Shown piece after piece: positions 33,706 to 43,625 of a stretch of 64,000 nucleotides of DNA. Every line of letters begins with the position of its first letter. Position 1 is the stretch's first letter. The notes under the pieces are model-generated. The model was not told the origin of the DNA and made no database searches. It saw only the letters and a program-made list of their open reading frames with translations. Source of the DNA: Costus lasius (taxonomy: Eukaryota > Streptophyta > Magnoliopsida > Zingiberales > Costaceae); the NCBI GenBank assembly GCA_027563935.2, contig CM050453.2:85844665-85908664 (forward strand), in the 5' to 3' direction. A program made the position numbers and the translations under genes.

Positions 33706-34479
33706 TTAAGCTCTTTGGTAGGCGATTTCTCTAGACTCTATTTGGAAATAGGTCATTCCTCTTTTGATCTCGGGTCCAAGTCCATTCTTATATCTGCTAA
33801 GGGAAACATGGGACTCTTCATGGATGCCACTCCTTAAAAGGAGCTCATCAAACCTAGTGGTGTAATCGGTGACAGATTGGCTACCTTGTACTAGGCTCAT
33901 GGTTTCATCAATTATTTTGAGTTGGAAGTAGGGAGGGACATACTTTTCCCTAAGCTTGTCTCGCATCTCTTCCCATCTCTCAATAGGAGGGCACCTAAAC
34001 AGTTCTTGGTTCCTCTCTACACTTGTCCAGTATAACCTAGCTGTACCCTCTAAGAGACAACGGGTGAACCTAACCTTAGATCGATTAGGCATCATGCTCC
34101 AATCAAAATATCGTTCAAGCTTGTCAACCCAATCTAAGAACTCTCTAGGGTCAACGGAACCACTAAAGGTTGGGGGTGTGAGTTTGATGTTGCGTTGCAC
34201 ATCATCCTCCCTAGGTCTGCGGTAGGGTTGAGCACGTGGCTCATCCCATTCAGGTTCTTGGTCTTCCCTAGGAAAATCCCTATGGTTTCGAGTGGGTTGT
34301 TCTAGGATGGGTTCACTTGAGGGGCGACTAGGAGATCTAGAGCCTCTACGGGTTTCTAAATTTTGAATCCTAGTGTCCATTTGGTCAAACCTTTCCATTA
34401 TCATTTGATACATCCTAGTAGTCTCATTAGGTTCAGTTTCAGGGTGATTATTGTAGTTTGCACCAGATCTAGTGGTCAT
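33706..34479 (-). pseudogene. Gypsy gag
   Basis: Starts MTTRSGANYNNHPET about 170 bp after the primer site. It includes a coiled-coil-like MIMERFDQMDTRIQNLE segment and the Ty3-type capsid core: PPTFSGSVDPREFLDWVDKLERYF, RLYWTSVERN and WEEMRDKLREKYVP. An in-frame TAA at 33706-33708 separates it from the nucleocapsid and pol, which follow without a frame change. It looks like one recent nonsense mutation in a single gag-pol frame. Confidence 0.88.
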
Positions 34480-34648
34480 TGTGGTAGTAGTTTTGAAAGA
34501 GAGTAGTTTTGAAAATAAGGCTATTAAGAGTAATATGATAAGTATAGTAGCAGATTATGAAACAACCACTTTCTTTAAAACACCTAGGTCCAAGAAAAGT
34601 CTTAGAAGTTAAAAATTAGTTTTGAGGCTAAAAATCTATTCTAAGATA

Positions 34649-34661
34649 GGCTCTGATACCA
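34649..34661 (-). promoter_or_regulatory. Gypsy primer-binding site (Met-tRNA)
   Basis: The minus strand reads TGGTATCAGAGCC three bases inside the 5' LTR end. It fixes the orientation and the LTR limit at 34665. Confidence 0.9.
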
Positions 34662-34664
34662 AAC

Positions 34665-36205
34665 TGATGGTGGTGGGGATCATCCACAAACACGATGCAT
34701 GCAAACAATGCTTTGAGAAAGTAGTTTTTTTTTGTATTTTGTAAGATAAGAAAATCGGATTACTTCTAACGAAATTGAAAACTATTTTTTGTATTTTATA
34801 AGTAGGGAAAACCCGAAAACTAGATTACTTTGAAACTACAAACTAAAATGACTCTTAATCTATGAATTGAAACTACTAGAAGGAATACTCACAGTGCGAT
34901 CCTTGAGAATAGAAGGATCGTGACTCCCCGGTCTTCAACGGTCCTACTCTGATGGAAGGAGTTGTATCATTACAAGCAAACACAGACAAGCAAGATCCGC
35001 ACATCCCACAGATTCATATTATAGATCAAGAATTAAGGGGGAGGTTAAGCCTCACAAATTCCCTTAACACTTTAACTAAGGAGAGGAGGGGAAAAAGAAG
35101 AGAGAACACTTGCACCAAGGAGGCCTCCCAAATCTTGCGCCAACCTACAATCAATAGTTCAACTTAGTGTAGGAAAATGCTCTTGAGGAAAGGAAGAAAC
35201 ATCACAAAGAGTTAGAACACTTAGCTTTGATGGTTTCTTCAATTTTTCTCTCGGCCCCAAGTATGGATCCACGCCAATGGCTTGAAGGAGTTTGCTTGCA
35301 CTTGGAAAGATCTTGAAGGTGATGGGGGATTAGAACTTTCGACTAGAGAAGAAGAGGTGGAGGGAAAGGGCTCGGCCCTTTAGAGGAGAGGGAGGTAGAA
35401 GGGTCTTGGCGACACAAGCACCATTGCTAACACTTTGAATTTTCAATCTAGGCAACTAATAGGCTCAACAAGCCATGGGCAAGGGTGACAATTCACCCTA
35501 GGCGCAATTACAAAGATATGGAAGAAGTTAATGCTTAATTAAAACATTTCCTTTAGCAATTTGAATTTCGAATTCTTTCTTTGATGGAGCTTTCTTGTGG
35601 CCGAATCTTCTTGGTCTCTTTCCTTTTGTTGGCTTGATTCAAACGTTGAGAGGATTCTTTTGTGGGTGAGTATTCGGTGGTCTCTTTCCAAACAAGGTGT
35701 GAACACATTTGTTCTCATTAATTCTCTCCCTGATTTGTGGATCTTGATAGAGGCACATTGAAGGCTTGGCACAAATGGTAAGAGGAGGGCTGGTTCTTCC
35801 TTGCATTTGAATTCTCCTCCAAAGGTGGCGCCTTGGGCTGATTTGGAAGGTGGAGCTTCATTCAATGTAAGCTCCTTCAACTTGAAGTCTCTAGTTAAGG
35901 TGTTGAAGTGCTTCTTTCCATAATTGGAGCTCCACTTGAGTGGCTTAGCTTGAGCCTCTTTAGCTTCCCTTGAGCTGGGCTTTATCCTGCCCAATTATTG
36001 ACACAAAAACCAATAGACTATTCTAGAAGGTAATGCATGACCTAATAAGGAAACTTCAAGGTGCACTAGAGCTTATTCAAAGCAAATTGCAAATAGGAAA
36101 GGTGCAAATAAGGAAAGAAGGGTGACCTAGGAGGGAAGGCCATATCTGATGGGCTTCCTCCTAGCCCTACCAGACCTTCTAGGGGTAGGGTCGGCCTCTC
36201 CCTCA
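34665..36205 (-). repeat. 5' LTR of the gypsy element, 1541 bp
   Basis: Partner of 28375-29945. It lacks the 29 bp corresponding to 29171-29199, leaving GGCAACTAATAGGCTC, so the candidate TATA word CCTATAAG reads CCTATTAG here. It carries a second copy of the 151-codon frame at 35539-35994. The 5-mer TATGC follows at 36206-36210. Confidence 0.9.
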
Positions 36206-37414
36206 TATGCTCACGCCAAGGGAGTACAGTTAGTCAACGGGTTTCCCCTAGCCCCTGATTTATAAACCTCACTCAGGAAAGTATAGGCTCAAACACTCCC
36301 TTTCAGGCAACATAGCCACAGGGTGCAAATGGATTAGATAAACCCTTAACCGAATGGTTATAACGCGCAGGCAGCCTTTTGGTCTTCCCGACGCGTCTAA
36401 GATCCTAATAATACCCCTAGGTGAGTACAATTCGTCAAGGGGTCTCCCTCCCAGAATTCCTGGTTTATGAACCTCACTTGTGCGATTGAAGGCTAAGGCA
36501 TTCCCTTTCGAAAAATGCAGGCAAAGTGCACACATAAGGTTAAGCAAGGATCTATAGCATTTGGAGTAAGATGATTACAATTAATAAGTCTTCAAAGGGT
36601 TACCCCACATCTTGATTTTAAGTTTAAACTACAAGATCCATGTTCATCACATAAATACACACAAAGAAATGCTCATTCATTTCAAATCTTTATCTAGAAG
36701 GTATAGAAAATGAGATTGAAGATTCCTCTAAACCGGATTCGATACTTGAGATTATCAGCCGAGTTTTGGGGAGCTCTTCTTCTTCTCCTTGCACTGCAAA
36801 TGATGTCTTCGTTCTTGCCCTTCACAGGATTTCCACCCTTCTCCCTTGGCTTCTCTCCTCTCGTGAGACTCCTCTTCCGAATCCCCTCTTGCAAGTGTTC
36901 CTCCTAAGGCTCTTATTTCCCTCCTCCTAGTGGGCTACTACCTCTTTCCAAGACTCTGCAAAGTTGCTGCAATTTTCTAGCTAAAGAAATTCGTCGCCGC
37001 CTCCTTTCCCATATCCTGGAAAGGTTGCTACACTTATCCTCATGGAATCATGATTTCTTTTGCAGATTTCTCTCTCAAAAAGCTACTTTAGGGTCTCTGG
37101 TCAATGGGGGAGAAAGGACTTGTTGCCCTCTAGCTTCCTCTTAGGTAAAGTTGAAGAAACCTTGGTTAAAATTGCGGTTTCAAAACATGCGGGTCCGCGA
37201 TCACGGGCATGATTCTGATCGCGACCCGGTCGTGATTTTCAATAGGAGCTCTAATAAATCCAAAAATGTCCATTTATGGTCTTCTTGAATTATGAGGTGG
37301 GTTCCTCTATCCTCAAAAGTCCCAAAATCCGTCCTCTTTATGGTCCTTTTGACCTAAAAATGTAAAAAATACCAAAAGAGGTGTAGATTCCATAGATGTA
37401 TAGTAATTAAGCCA

Positions 37415-38633
37415 ATAATGGGACATAAACATGGAAATATAGACGATTCTATCATTGAAACTGTACGTAAAATGCTATATAAATATGTGTCAACACCCAT
37501 ACAGCCGGCCAGCCACAGAGGTAAAACTGCGGCTTTAGAAGTTGTTATTTTACAAGCTTACATGGACACATTGGCCTCATCTTTGTGGCTTAAATGTTTG
37601 GCAAGTGTTTACTATAGATGAGTCAATCGAAGTCATTCTAGTTGAGGACATGGTAAGGGGGAATTTATTATTAATCATCAATAATGTCTAATTTACAGAT
37701 ACCTTTCTTATACAGTTTAAGGGTTAGAAGGATTACATTTGTAGAGACACACTTTTAGAAGAGCAAATAACCCAACTGGAGGAATACATGTCATGGGACA
37801 TGGAAGTTTGGCATGATCGAACTCCAATGAGGATCGATAAATGTCACTTATATAATGTCTTGTTCGGATAGATGATTGTTGGAGATGTGAGTATCAGGAG
37901 ATATTTGTAGTTTGTACATAAAAGGGTGTTAGTCTTATGTCTAACTACTAATACAATTCTATTGTTTGTAATGCAATAGGTTATTGATGCATATGTAGGA
38001 TTGTTACTTGCCAAGTCATGAAAGAATAAGAAGAAATATGTACCATTTGCTTACATATCTCATACGTCCCAAATCGATTACAAGGCTGGTCGGTTTAGAT
38101 CTACATATACACAGTTAGAGCACTTGACTAAGCAAACTGTTAATCGCTTAAAAAGAGTATTTTTCACCTATATACAACAACTGTCATTGGTTCTTACTAC
38201 ACATAAATATGAAGGACTCCTAGTTGTATATGCACAATTCTCTGAATTCAAGTGCAACTAATAAGTCAGCAGTGCTTGACTATGTAAGCATGAATGTCCT
38301 TTATTTCTTTTATAAGTAGAACAAATGATTCTCAATTCTCTTCATTACTTACATTGCTGCTTGCCTCCATATTTTCAAGTTGTTGTTCTCCGAGGTCATT
38401 TTCGATATCATAGTAATGACAAAATAGTTATTGGCAAGTGGCCGATTGTGTGGGATGATAGTTGCCCGAAGCAATATGCTAGCGTAGATTGTGGTTTATT
38501 TGTAATGAAGTATGTTGAATGTATAACTAGTGATAGAGAATTTGACTTCACCCAAGAAGCTATGCCTAAATTACGAGCAACAATTGCTTTGGATCTCTTT
38601 AGAGGATGTATAGAGCATTCAGGAATAGTGTGA
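37415..38633 (+). pseudogene. ULP1-like cysteine peptidase, C-terminal exons
   Basis: Last part of the MULE's ULP-type gene. Pieces read IDDSIIETVRKML, then a segment near 37745-37870 (EEYMSWDMEVWHDRTPMRID), then VIDAYVGLL near 37980. After an AG acceptor near 38320 the C48 peptidase end reads KWPIVWDDSCPKQYASVDCGLFVMKYVE. In this fold DCG contains the nucleophilic Cys, here in SVDCGLF. Family members deconjugate SUMO-like tags, but for transposon-carried copies the substrate is unknown. A segment near 38180-38260 is where the catalytic His should lie and I cannot see it. Stops at 37619, about 37869 and about 38020 make it a pseudogene. Stop TGA at 38631-38633. Confidence 0.75.
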
Positions 38634-38639
38634 TGGACG

Positions 38640-38960
38640 TATAATGGATTCTATGTTAGTTTGTACATGCTTTGGAATACTATATTCTACTTTATGTGGT
38701 CAGATTCTATAAAATTTAGTTGCATTCTACTATATTGTGTCAGATTATGCGAAAATATGGACAGATTCTACTTTGTGGTCAGATTCTACAAAAATGGATT
38801 GCATTCTTTTATATTATGTCTAATTCTATGAAAATGTGGATAGATTTTACTTTATGTGGTTAGATTCTACGAAAATGTGGATAGATTCTACTTTATATGG
38901 TCAGATTCTACGAAAATGAGTTGCATTCTATTATATCTTGTCAGATTCTACTTTTTGCGT
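38640..38960 (+). repeat. ATTCTACTATATT minisatellite after the ULP1-like gene
   Basis: Tandem copies of AGATTCTACGAAAATG and GCATTCTACTATATT words, unit about 40-60 bp, begin just after the peptidase stop codon. It is the reverse complement of the intron repeat at 21790-22330 in its core word and close to 42330-42725. Confidence 0.75.
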
Positions 38961-39038
38961 TGTTCTGTTTTGCTACCGCTGGTGATTTAGGTTCAAATCT
39001 TCTACATTGCTTCCGATTCATATTCTTGCTCTATTGAA

Positions 39039-40035
39039 ATGGCTCCAAAGATGAAGCATGTGGTCGGAAAGGGCAAAGCGAAGGCGTCAACTACTTCAGA
39101 AGTGACACCTTTGCGCAATTCCTATGGAATCGTCTTCCAGCATGATATTCAAAAAGCCCGATAATCTTCTTCTTACAAGACGAATCTCCAACACTCGCTA
39201 TGTTGACAGACAAACTCTATAGACCCTAGGAATTTATGAAGATGTAATGTAGATGTTCAATCAGATCTCAGCTTCTTAGTTCTTTGAGATTTCAACGCAA
39301 ACCTTCATTCCCCTAGTCCTCGAATTTCTTAGCAGCCTTGAGATAGAACTAAATTCCTATGATTACCGTGATGCAACGGGGTGCATCACTTTTCGGCTTG
39401 CGAACATTGAGAGGAGTATCACATTGCTCGAGCTGAGTCGGGCATTGCATTTACATGGAGGCGGTCCACAACAACCTCTCTGTGAATTTGTTCTGAATGC
39501 ATTTTGGCATCAGATTTCACCAGAGGTGTGATTCTCCGCAAAGAATGCACGCGCCAGTAGCCTTTCAAACCCTGCCTGCGCTACGTCCATAGAGTTCTCT
39601 CGCATACCGTCTTCGGACGTGGCAAGAGCGATGGTATGATCCGTCAATCTGAACTTTTCTTTTTATGGGCAATGTTTCATGGTTATAAAGTGCATGTAGC
39701 CTTCTTTGTGACTAAGCAATTTGATAAGGTTGAACACGCCAAGAAGTGTGCTATCGTGCTAGGGGGTCTTATAACTCCTATTGCATTATCCCTAGGCATG
39801 GACCCTGATGGGTTTGAAACTGCTAGAGGTAGTCTCTGGATCGATTTAGAGTCATGCACGGCCATGCAGATGATTGTCCGTGAAGGTAATATGTTTGGCT
39901 TGATCCTCGGGTTGAATTCTCGAATGCTACCACTGCCAAACAAGGAGCGGTTAACAGTCTGCAATCAATTAAATTGGAAGATTCCCCCATCAGCCACAGA
40001 TGACGCCACTCCTACACCACTAGATTCTGCACCAC
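39039..40035 (+). pseudogene. Unknown MULE-borne gene, 5' part
   Basis: Second plus-strand gene of the MULE. It starts MAPKMKHVVGKGKAKASTT (basic). A well-conserved open stretch at 39636-40035 contains MIRQSELFFLWAMFHGYKV, VLGGLITPIALSLGMDPDGFE and LDLESC-like segments ending in a Pro/Ser-rich tail. The pattern recalls the plant transposon protein domain often annotated in Athila ORF1 and ULP-type elements, but I cannot assign a function. The middle, about 39150-39630, is interrupted by stops and shifts. The frame is cut at the ACCAC target duplication by a solo LTR and resumes at 41856. Confidence 0.5.
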
Positions 40036-41850
40036 TGTTGTGTTCGCAAGTGCACGGATACTCGAAGTAATATAAAAATATCGAACCACAGAGACCTTGT
40101 TGCCAAGTACTGAATAATCGATTTCTCGCTAGCTAGGCAATCGGAAAAATAGTGAATCAAGCTATCGAAAAGAACATAGAGAAAATATCAGAGAAGAAAC
40201 TGGGACTAGGGGTTCATCTACTTTAGAATTTTAATGACTAGAAGGAAATAAAGGTTGTCAATCTAATTCTATCATGATAAAGGTATAATTTACTTCATAA
40301 GTAAATTATCTCGCTCTCGCGCAGATAACCTTACAAAGAACCGATCCCCACTCTCGTTCAAGATCCATTCAATGTAGAGAATAAGTAAACCATCAATCAA
40401 GAACTCAAGGATAACTCTCGTGCATCCGAATTCTGGGTTGATCGCCTCAAGTGGAGACTCAAAGATCACTCTCGTGCATCCGAGTCTCAACACTAGTTTT
40501 ACTCAAGGGCTTCCAATGACTCGACACTCAATCTCTTGCAATATCAAATCAAGTCTACACATTAGCTCAATCCCAAGAGTCATAAAATCAACAAGGCATT
40601 ATAGTTCTCTAAAAATCAGAATTCGAAGAACAACCTAATCTCTTATGGTAGTTCCAAACTCAATAATTCTTAGGGTTTCGAATTTTAAACAATCAACCTC
40701 TCGGTCTATTTCACAAAATTCTAAAACATGCTGATATTTAAGACACAAGGGAGAATTAAAGAACAATTAATCACAAGAGTAAAATTATCATAATAAAATC
40801 AGTTTGACAAAATTAGGGTTTTCTAACCATTAAGAAACAAAGAGATTACACCCCCATGTCCCATAAAAAGATTAAGCTACCATGATGAAAGGATTACAAT
40901 AAAACATGTTCTTAGAGTGATAAGGAATCGAAAAGAGGGAAGAAAGATTACAAAACAGGGCTGTAATGAAATTACAGCCCATAATATGCTTTGAGCAGCG
41001 CTGTCACCACTGTTGTGTCGATTTCTCTTTTGATTCAACTCCGAACGCTCTAGAACTTGAGATGCGTGTTCTCCTTCACCAGACGAAGCTCTCTATCAAA
41101 AACCGTGGCCGGAGATGGTTTCTGGGCTGAGAACCAATGAGCCCTAGCGAATCCGCCCTTCTTTGAAATTCGCCGTGAATCTGTGATAAAAATTGTTCAT
41201 TTTGCTCTGCAACTCTTCGCCTTCTTATTCTGAAACTTCCCCTTTTTACGGATCTTCAATTGGTGCCCTAAGTTCCGAAAAATCACGTTTTTAAATTTGC
41301 GGCAGAAAACTCAGAATTCTGGGTTTTGTAATACGGTACCGTAATCGAAATACGGCAATGCCGTATTTTCCTTCTATGAGATCTGGGCAGCGAATACGGT
41401 ACCGTGACATTGTTCCATGAATATACGGCACTGCCGTATTCCTGCCGAAACCTTCTGGTCAAAATCATCCAAATATACGGCACCGTGTAAACGACCACGG
41501 TGGTGCCGTAATTCTGTTGAAACTCTCTGGTCAAAGACCACGGAAAATACGGTACCATGGAAGTGCATCTGCAAAATACGGTACTGCCGTATTTTAGCTA
41601 GAAGGTGTATTTTGGCTTGAAATTTTTTGTGTAGACTCCTCTTGATGATTAGAACTCATTCATGCATTGATATTGCTCGAAAACCAGTGATAATAATGCC
41701 TTTTTACCTGAAATTGATTAAAAACTAAAGATTGTGTAGATTTTGAAGGATTTGGTAAAAAAGGGTATAAAAGCAAAGTAAAAGAGTAAGACTATGGCTC
41801 AAAAGACTACTAAATAAGTATGCAAAACACTATGAAATTTGGAGTCATCA
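40036..41850 (-). mobile_element. 1.8-kb solo LTR of an Athila/Tat-type element
   Basis: On the minus strand it begins TGATGACTCC and ends in CACAACA; on the plus strand TGTTGTG...GTCATCA. It is flanked by the exact 5-bp duplication ACCAC (40031-40035 and 41851-41855). Its ends match the LTRs at 47595-49404 and 53322-55127 (TGATGAC start; GTGCAC, GTTCGA/CGAAC and CAGAGACC words near the end), so it is a diverged relative of that family in the opposite orientation. No internal domain or second LTR is present, so it is a solo LTR left by recombination. It contains a cluster of TACGG palindromes. Confidence 0.85.
41332..41591. repeat. Cluster of TACGG...CCGTA palindromes
   Basis: Palindromes in 260 bp include TACGGTACCGTA at 41332-41343, TACGGCAATGCCGTA at 41351-41365, TACGGCACTGCCGTA at 41424-41438 and TACGGTACTGCCGTA at 41577-41591. 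Partial ones (TACGGTACCGTG at 41395, TACGGCACCGTG at 41476, TACGGTACCATG near 41548) lie between. They lie about 260-520 bp into the LTR when read on its sense strand. Confidence 0.9.
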
Positions 41851-41855
41851 ACCAC

Positions 41856-42145
41856 CACCACCTTCTTCATTTGGGGCTAGCTCTTCATCATAGGATGAGG
41901 ACCCCAGCACATAGGGATTTCGGTCATGTTCTCGGGACCTTGAATTCCAAGCTCTATTTGCAGAGGTGTTTCGCTAGGGGTGCCTGTTGGAGACGATATA
42001 CTACTCCATTCAGAATGTGGAGGAATTCCTCCAAGATCGCTACACCGATGATCTTAGTTCTGAAGAGGAGGAAGATCCAGATCATCCCATGGAGGAGAGC
42101 AGCTTTGATGTGGAGAGTGGTTCAGATGATGATGCAGACGAGTAG
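41856..42145 (+). pseudogene. Unknown MULE-borne gene, 3' acidic tail
   Basis: Continuation of the gene at 39039-40035 beyond the solo LTR. After PPPSSFGASSSS and two stops it reads LFAEVFRQG and IQNVEEFLQDRYTDDL, then an acidic end SSEEEEDPDHPMEES and SGSDDDADE with stop TAG at 42143-42145. A Ser/Asp/Glu-rich acidic tail is typical of chromatin- or nucleic-acid-associated proteins, but no function can be assigned. Confidence 0.45.
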
Positions 42146-42325
42146 TATGATATGCATTATCATCCCATGGTTATAATGCTTATTGTATAATTCTGAGTTG
42201 GCGCCATATGTGCATTAGCATATGTGGATGATGTAGACGAGTAGTATGATATGCATTATCATCCCATGGTTATAATCCTTATTGTATAATTCTGAGTTGG
42301 CGCCATATGTGCATTAGCATATGTG
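42128..42325 (+). repeat. Tandem duplication of about 95 bp at gene end
   Basis: Two head-to-tail copies of a unit containing ACGAGTAGTATGATATGC and GAGTTGGCGCCATATGTG. The first copy includes the stop codon of the upstream gene. The copies are nearly identical, so the duplication is recent. Confidence 0.85.
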
Positions 42326-42329
42326 GATG

Positions 42330-42725
42330 TATTATCAGTATTCTACTATATTATGTAGAGATTCTACGAAAATGGGTTGCATTCTACTATATTATGTACA
42401 GATTCTACGAACTTTTAAGGGCATTCTACTATATTCTATAGAGATTCTACAAAAATGAGTTGGGCATTCTACTATATTCTGTAGAGATTCTACGAAAATG
42501 GTTGCGTTCTACTATATTTTGTATAGATTTTATGAACTTTTAAGGGTATTCTACTATATTATGTAGAGATTCTACGAAAATGAGTTGCATTCTACTATAT
42601 TTTATATAGATTCTACGAACTTTTAAGGGCATTTTACTATTTTCTATATAGATTCTACGAACTTTTTAGAGTATTCTACGATATTCTATCAGATTCTATG
42701 AACTTTTAAGGGCATTCTACTATAT
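42330..42725 (+). repeat. ATTCTACTATATT minisatellite after the unknown gene
   Basis: Alternating words GCATTCTACTATATT and AGAGATTCTACGAAAATG or GATTCTACGAACTTTTAAG, unit about 45-50 bp, roughly eight copies. It is the same family as 38640-38960, and the core is the complement of that at 21790-22330. Confidence 0.8.
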
Positions 42726-42789
42726 AAACTCAACCTGTATAAACACAAATTGTATAAACAATATGAACTCAACCTATATAAACACAAAT

Positions 42790-42997
42790 TGTATAAACAA
42801 CATAAACTCAACCTATCTAAACATATTGTATAAACAACAATTACAAAATTGCATAAAATCAAATTACAAGAATGGTGCACATTGTCTCTTAATTGTATAA
42901 ACAACATAAACTCAACCTGTCTAAACATATTGTATAAACAGCAATTACAAAATTACAAAAAATCAAATTACAAGAATGGTACACATTGTCACTTAAT
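42790..42997 (+). repeat. 104-bp tandem duplication
   Basis: Two copies (42790-42893 and 42894-42997) starting TGTATAAACAACATAAACTC and ending in ACATTGTC.CTTAAT. Shorter AACACAAATTGTATAAAC words precede them. The stretch up to the transposase gene holds no recognisable gene. Confidence 0.85.
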
Positions 42998-43255
42998 GGA
43001 ATCATTAGCTACTATAAATTATGTTGGTGTGGTAAATTGGGATCCAACTATGGTGGAGCATTGCGAGAGCTTACATCGGAACATTTCATGATGGAAAATG
43101 AGTTTAGTACTAACTTCCTACATGAATATCATTACTGTATGGATTAGGTAAACATACTTATGTAATAAGAAGTTGTTCCCATTATCATGGCAGTATATGG
43201 GAATTGCATTTGTGGAGAAATCTAATGACTTGGTGAAGGTGTCTATGTTACAATA

Positions 43256-43625
43256 GTAGAACATTAGTATTGGTAAAAATCTCTAAAATTTTACATTATG
43301 TACAATAGCATACATATCTAGTAGCAGCAAATGGATGTGTAGGAGGCATGAGAATATGAGCCTGAACACAAATTACAAGTAGAACATTAGAATTGTTAAA
43401 AATCTATAAAATTTCAGATTATTCTCAATGTAATTACATATCCAGTAGCAGCAAATGGTTATGTAGGAGGCATGAGAACATCGGCCTATTAACATATTCT
43501 AAGTAGAAGATTAGTATTGGTAAAAATCTACAAAAATATAATATAAGGAACAAGTGTATACATGTGTAGCAGCAAATGGATGTGTAAGTGGCATGGGAAC
43601 AGGAGGTTGTGTAAATCTCCCACTG
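43256..43625. repeat. 123-bp triplication at the transposase 3' end
   Basis: Three units start at 43256, 43379 and 43503 with GTAGAA.ATTAG.ATTG and contain GTAGCAGCAAATGG.TGTG. The innermost copy overlaps the last codons of the FAR1-type transposase (the part reading THPFAATHVYTC), so the outer two look like duplicated gene-end sequence now outside the frame. Confidence 0.8.

Larger units (their letters stand above)
28375..36205 (-). mobile_element. Young, nearly intact Ty3/gypsy retrotransposon
   Basis: 7831-bp element on the minus strand. The 3' LTR is 28375-29945 and the 5' LTR 34665-36205; both begin TGA(T/G)GGAGAGGCC and end CCATCA on the minus strand. A Met-tRNA primer site lies beside the 5' LTR and a purine-rich stretch (AGGGAGAAA) beside the 3' LTR. 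Flanking 5-mers are TATAC and TATGC, a duplication with one change. Gag, protease, RT, RNase H and integrase are all present, damaged by only two stops and one frameshift. LTR identity by eye is about 98 percent apart from one 29-bp deletion. The C-terminal extension resembles a diverged chromodomain, which would place it among chromoviruses. Confidence 0.9.
27781..37414 (-). mobile_element. Probable solo LTR split by a gypsy element
   Basis: The ULP1-like gene stops at 27780 and resumes near 37415. The outer sequence starts TGATAGGGATCCC and ends near AATTAAGCCA. Its first 110 bp carry GTGCACGAG, a GTAGTAAAATAT word and CGATCCCACAGGGAC, the layout seen at the end of Athila/Tat-type LTRs (compare 40036-40100), so the LTR probably runs on the minus strand. 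Excluding the nested gypsy element its length is about 1.8 kb. A duplication is unclear: CCCAT on the left against CCAAT or ATAAT on the right. The right half contains a diverged internal duplication (36206-36410 and 36410-36560). Confidence 0.5.
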
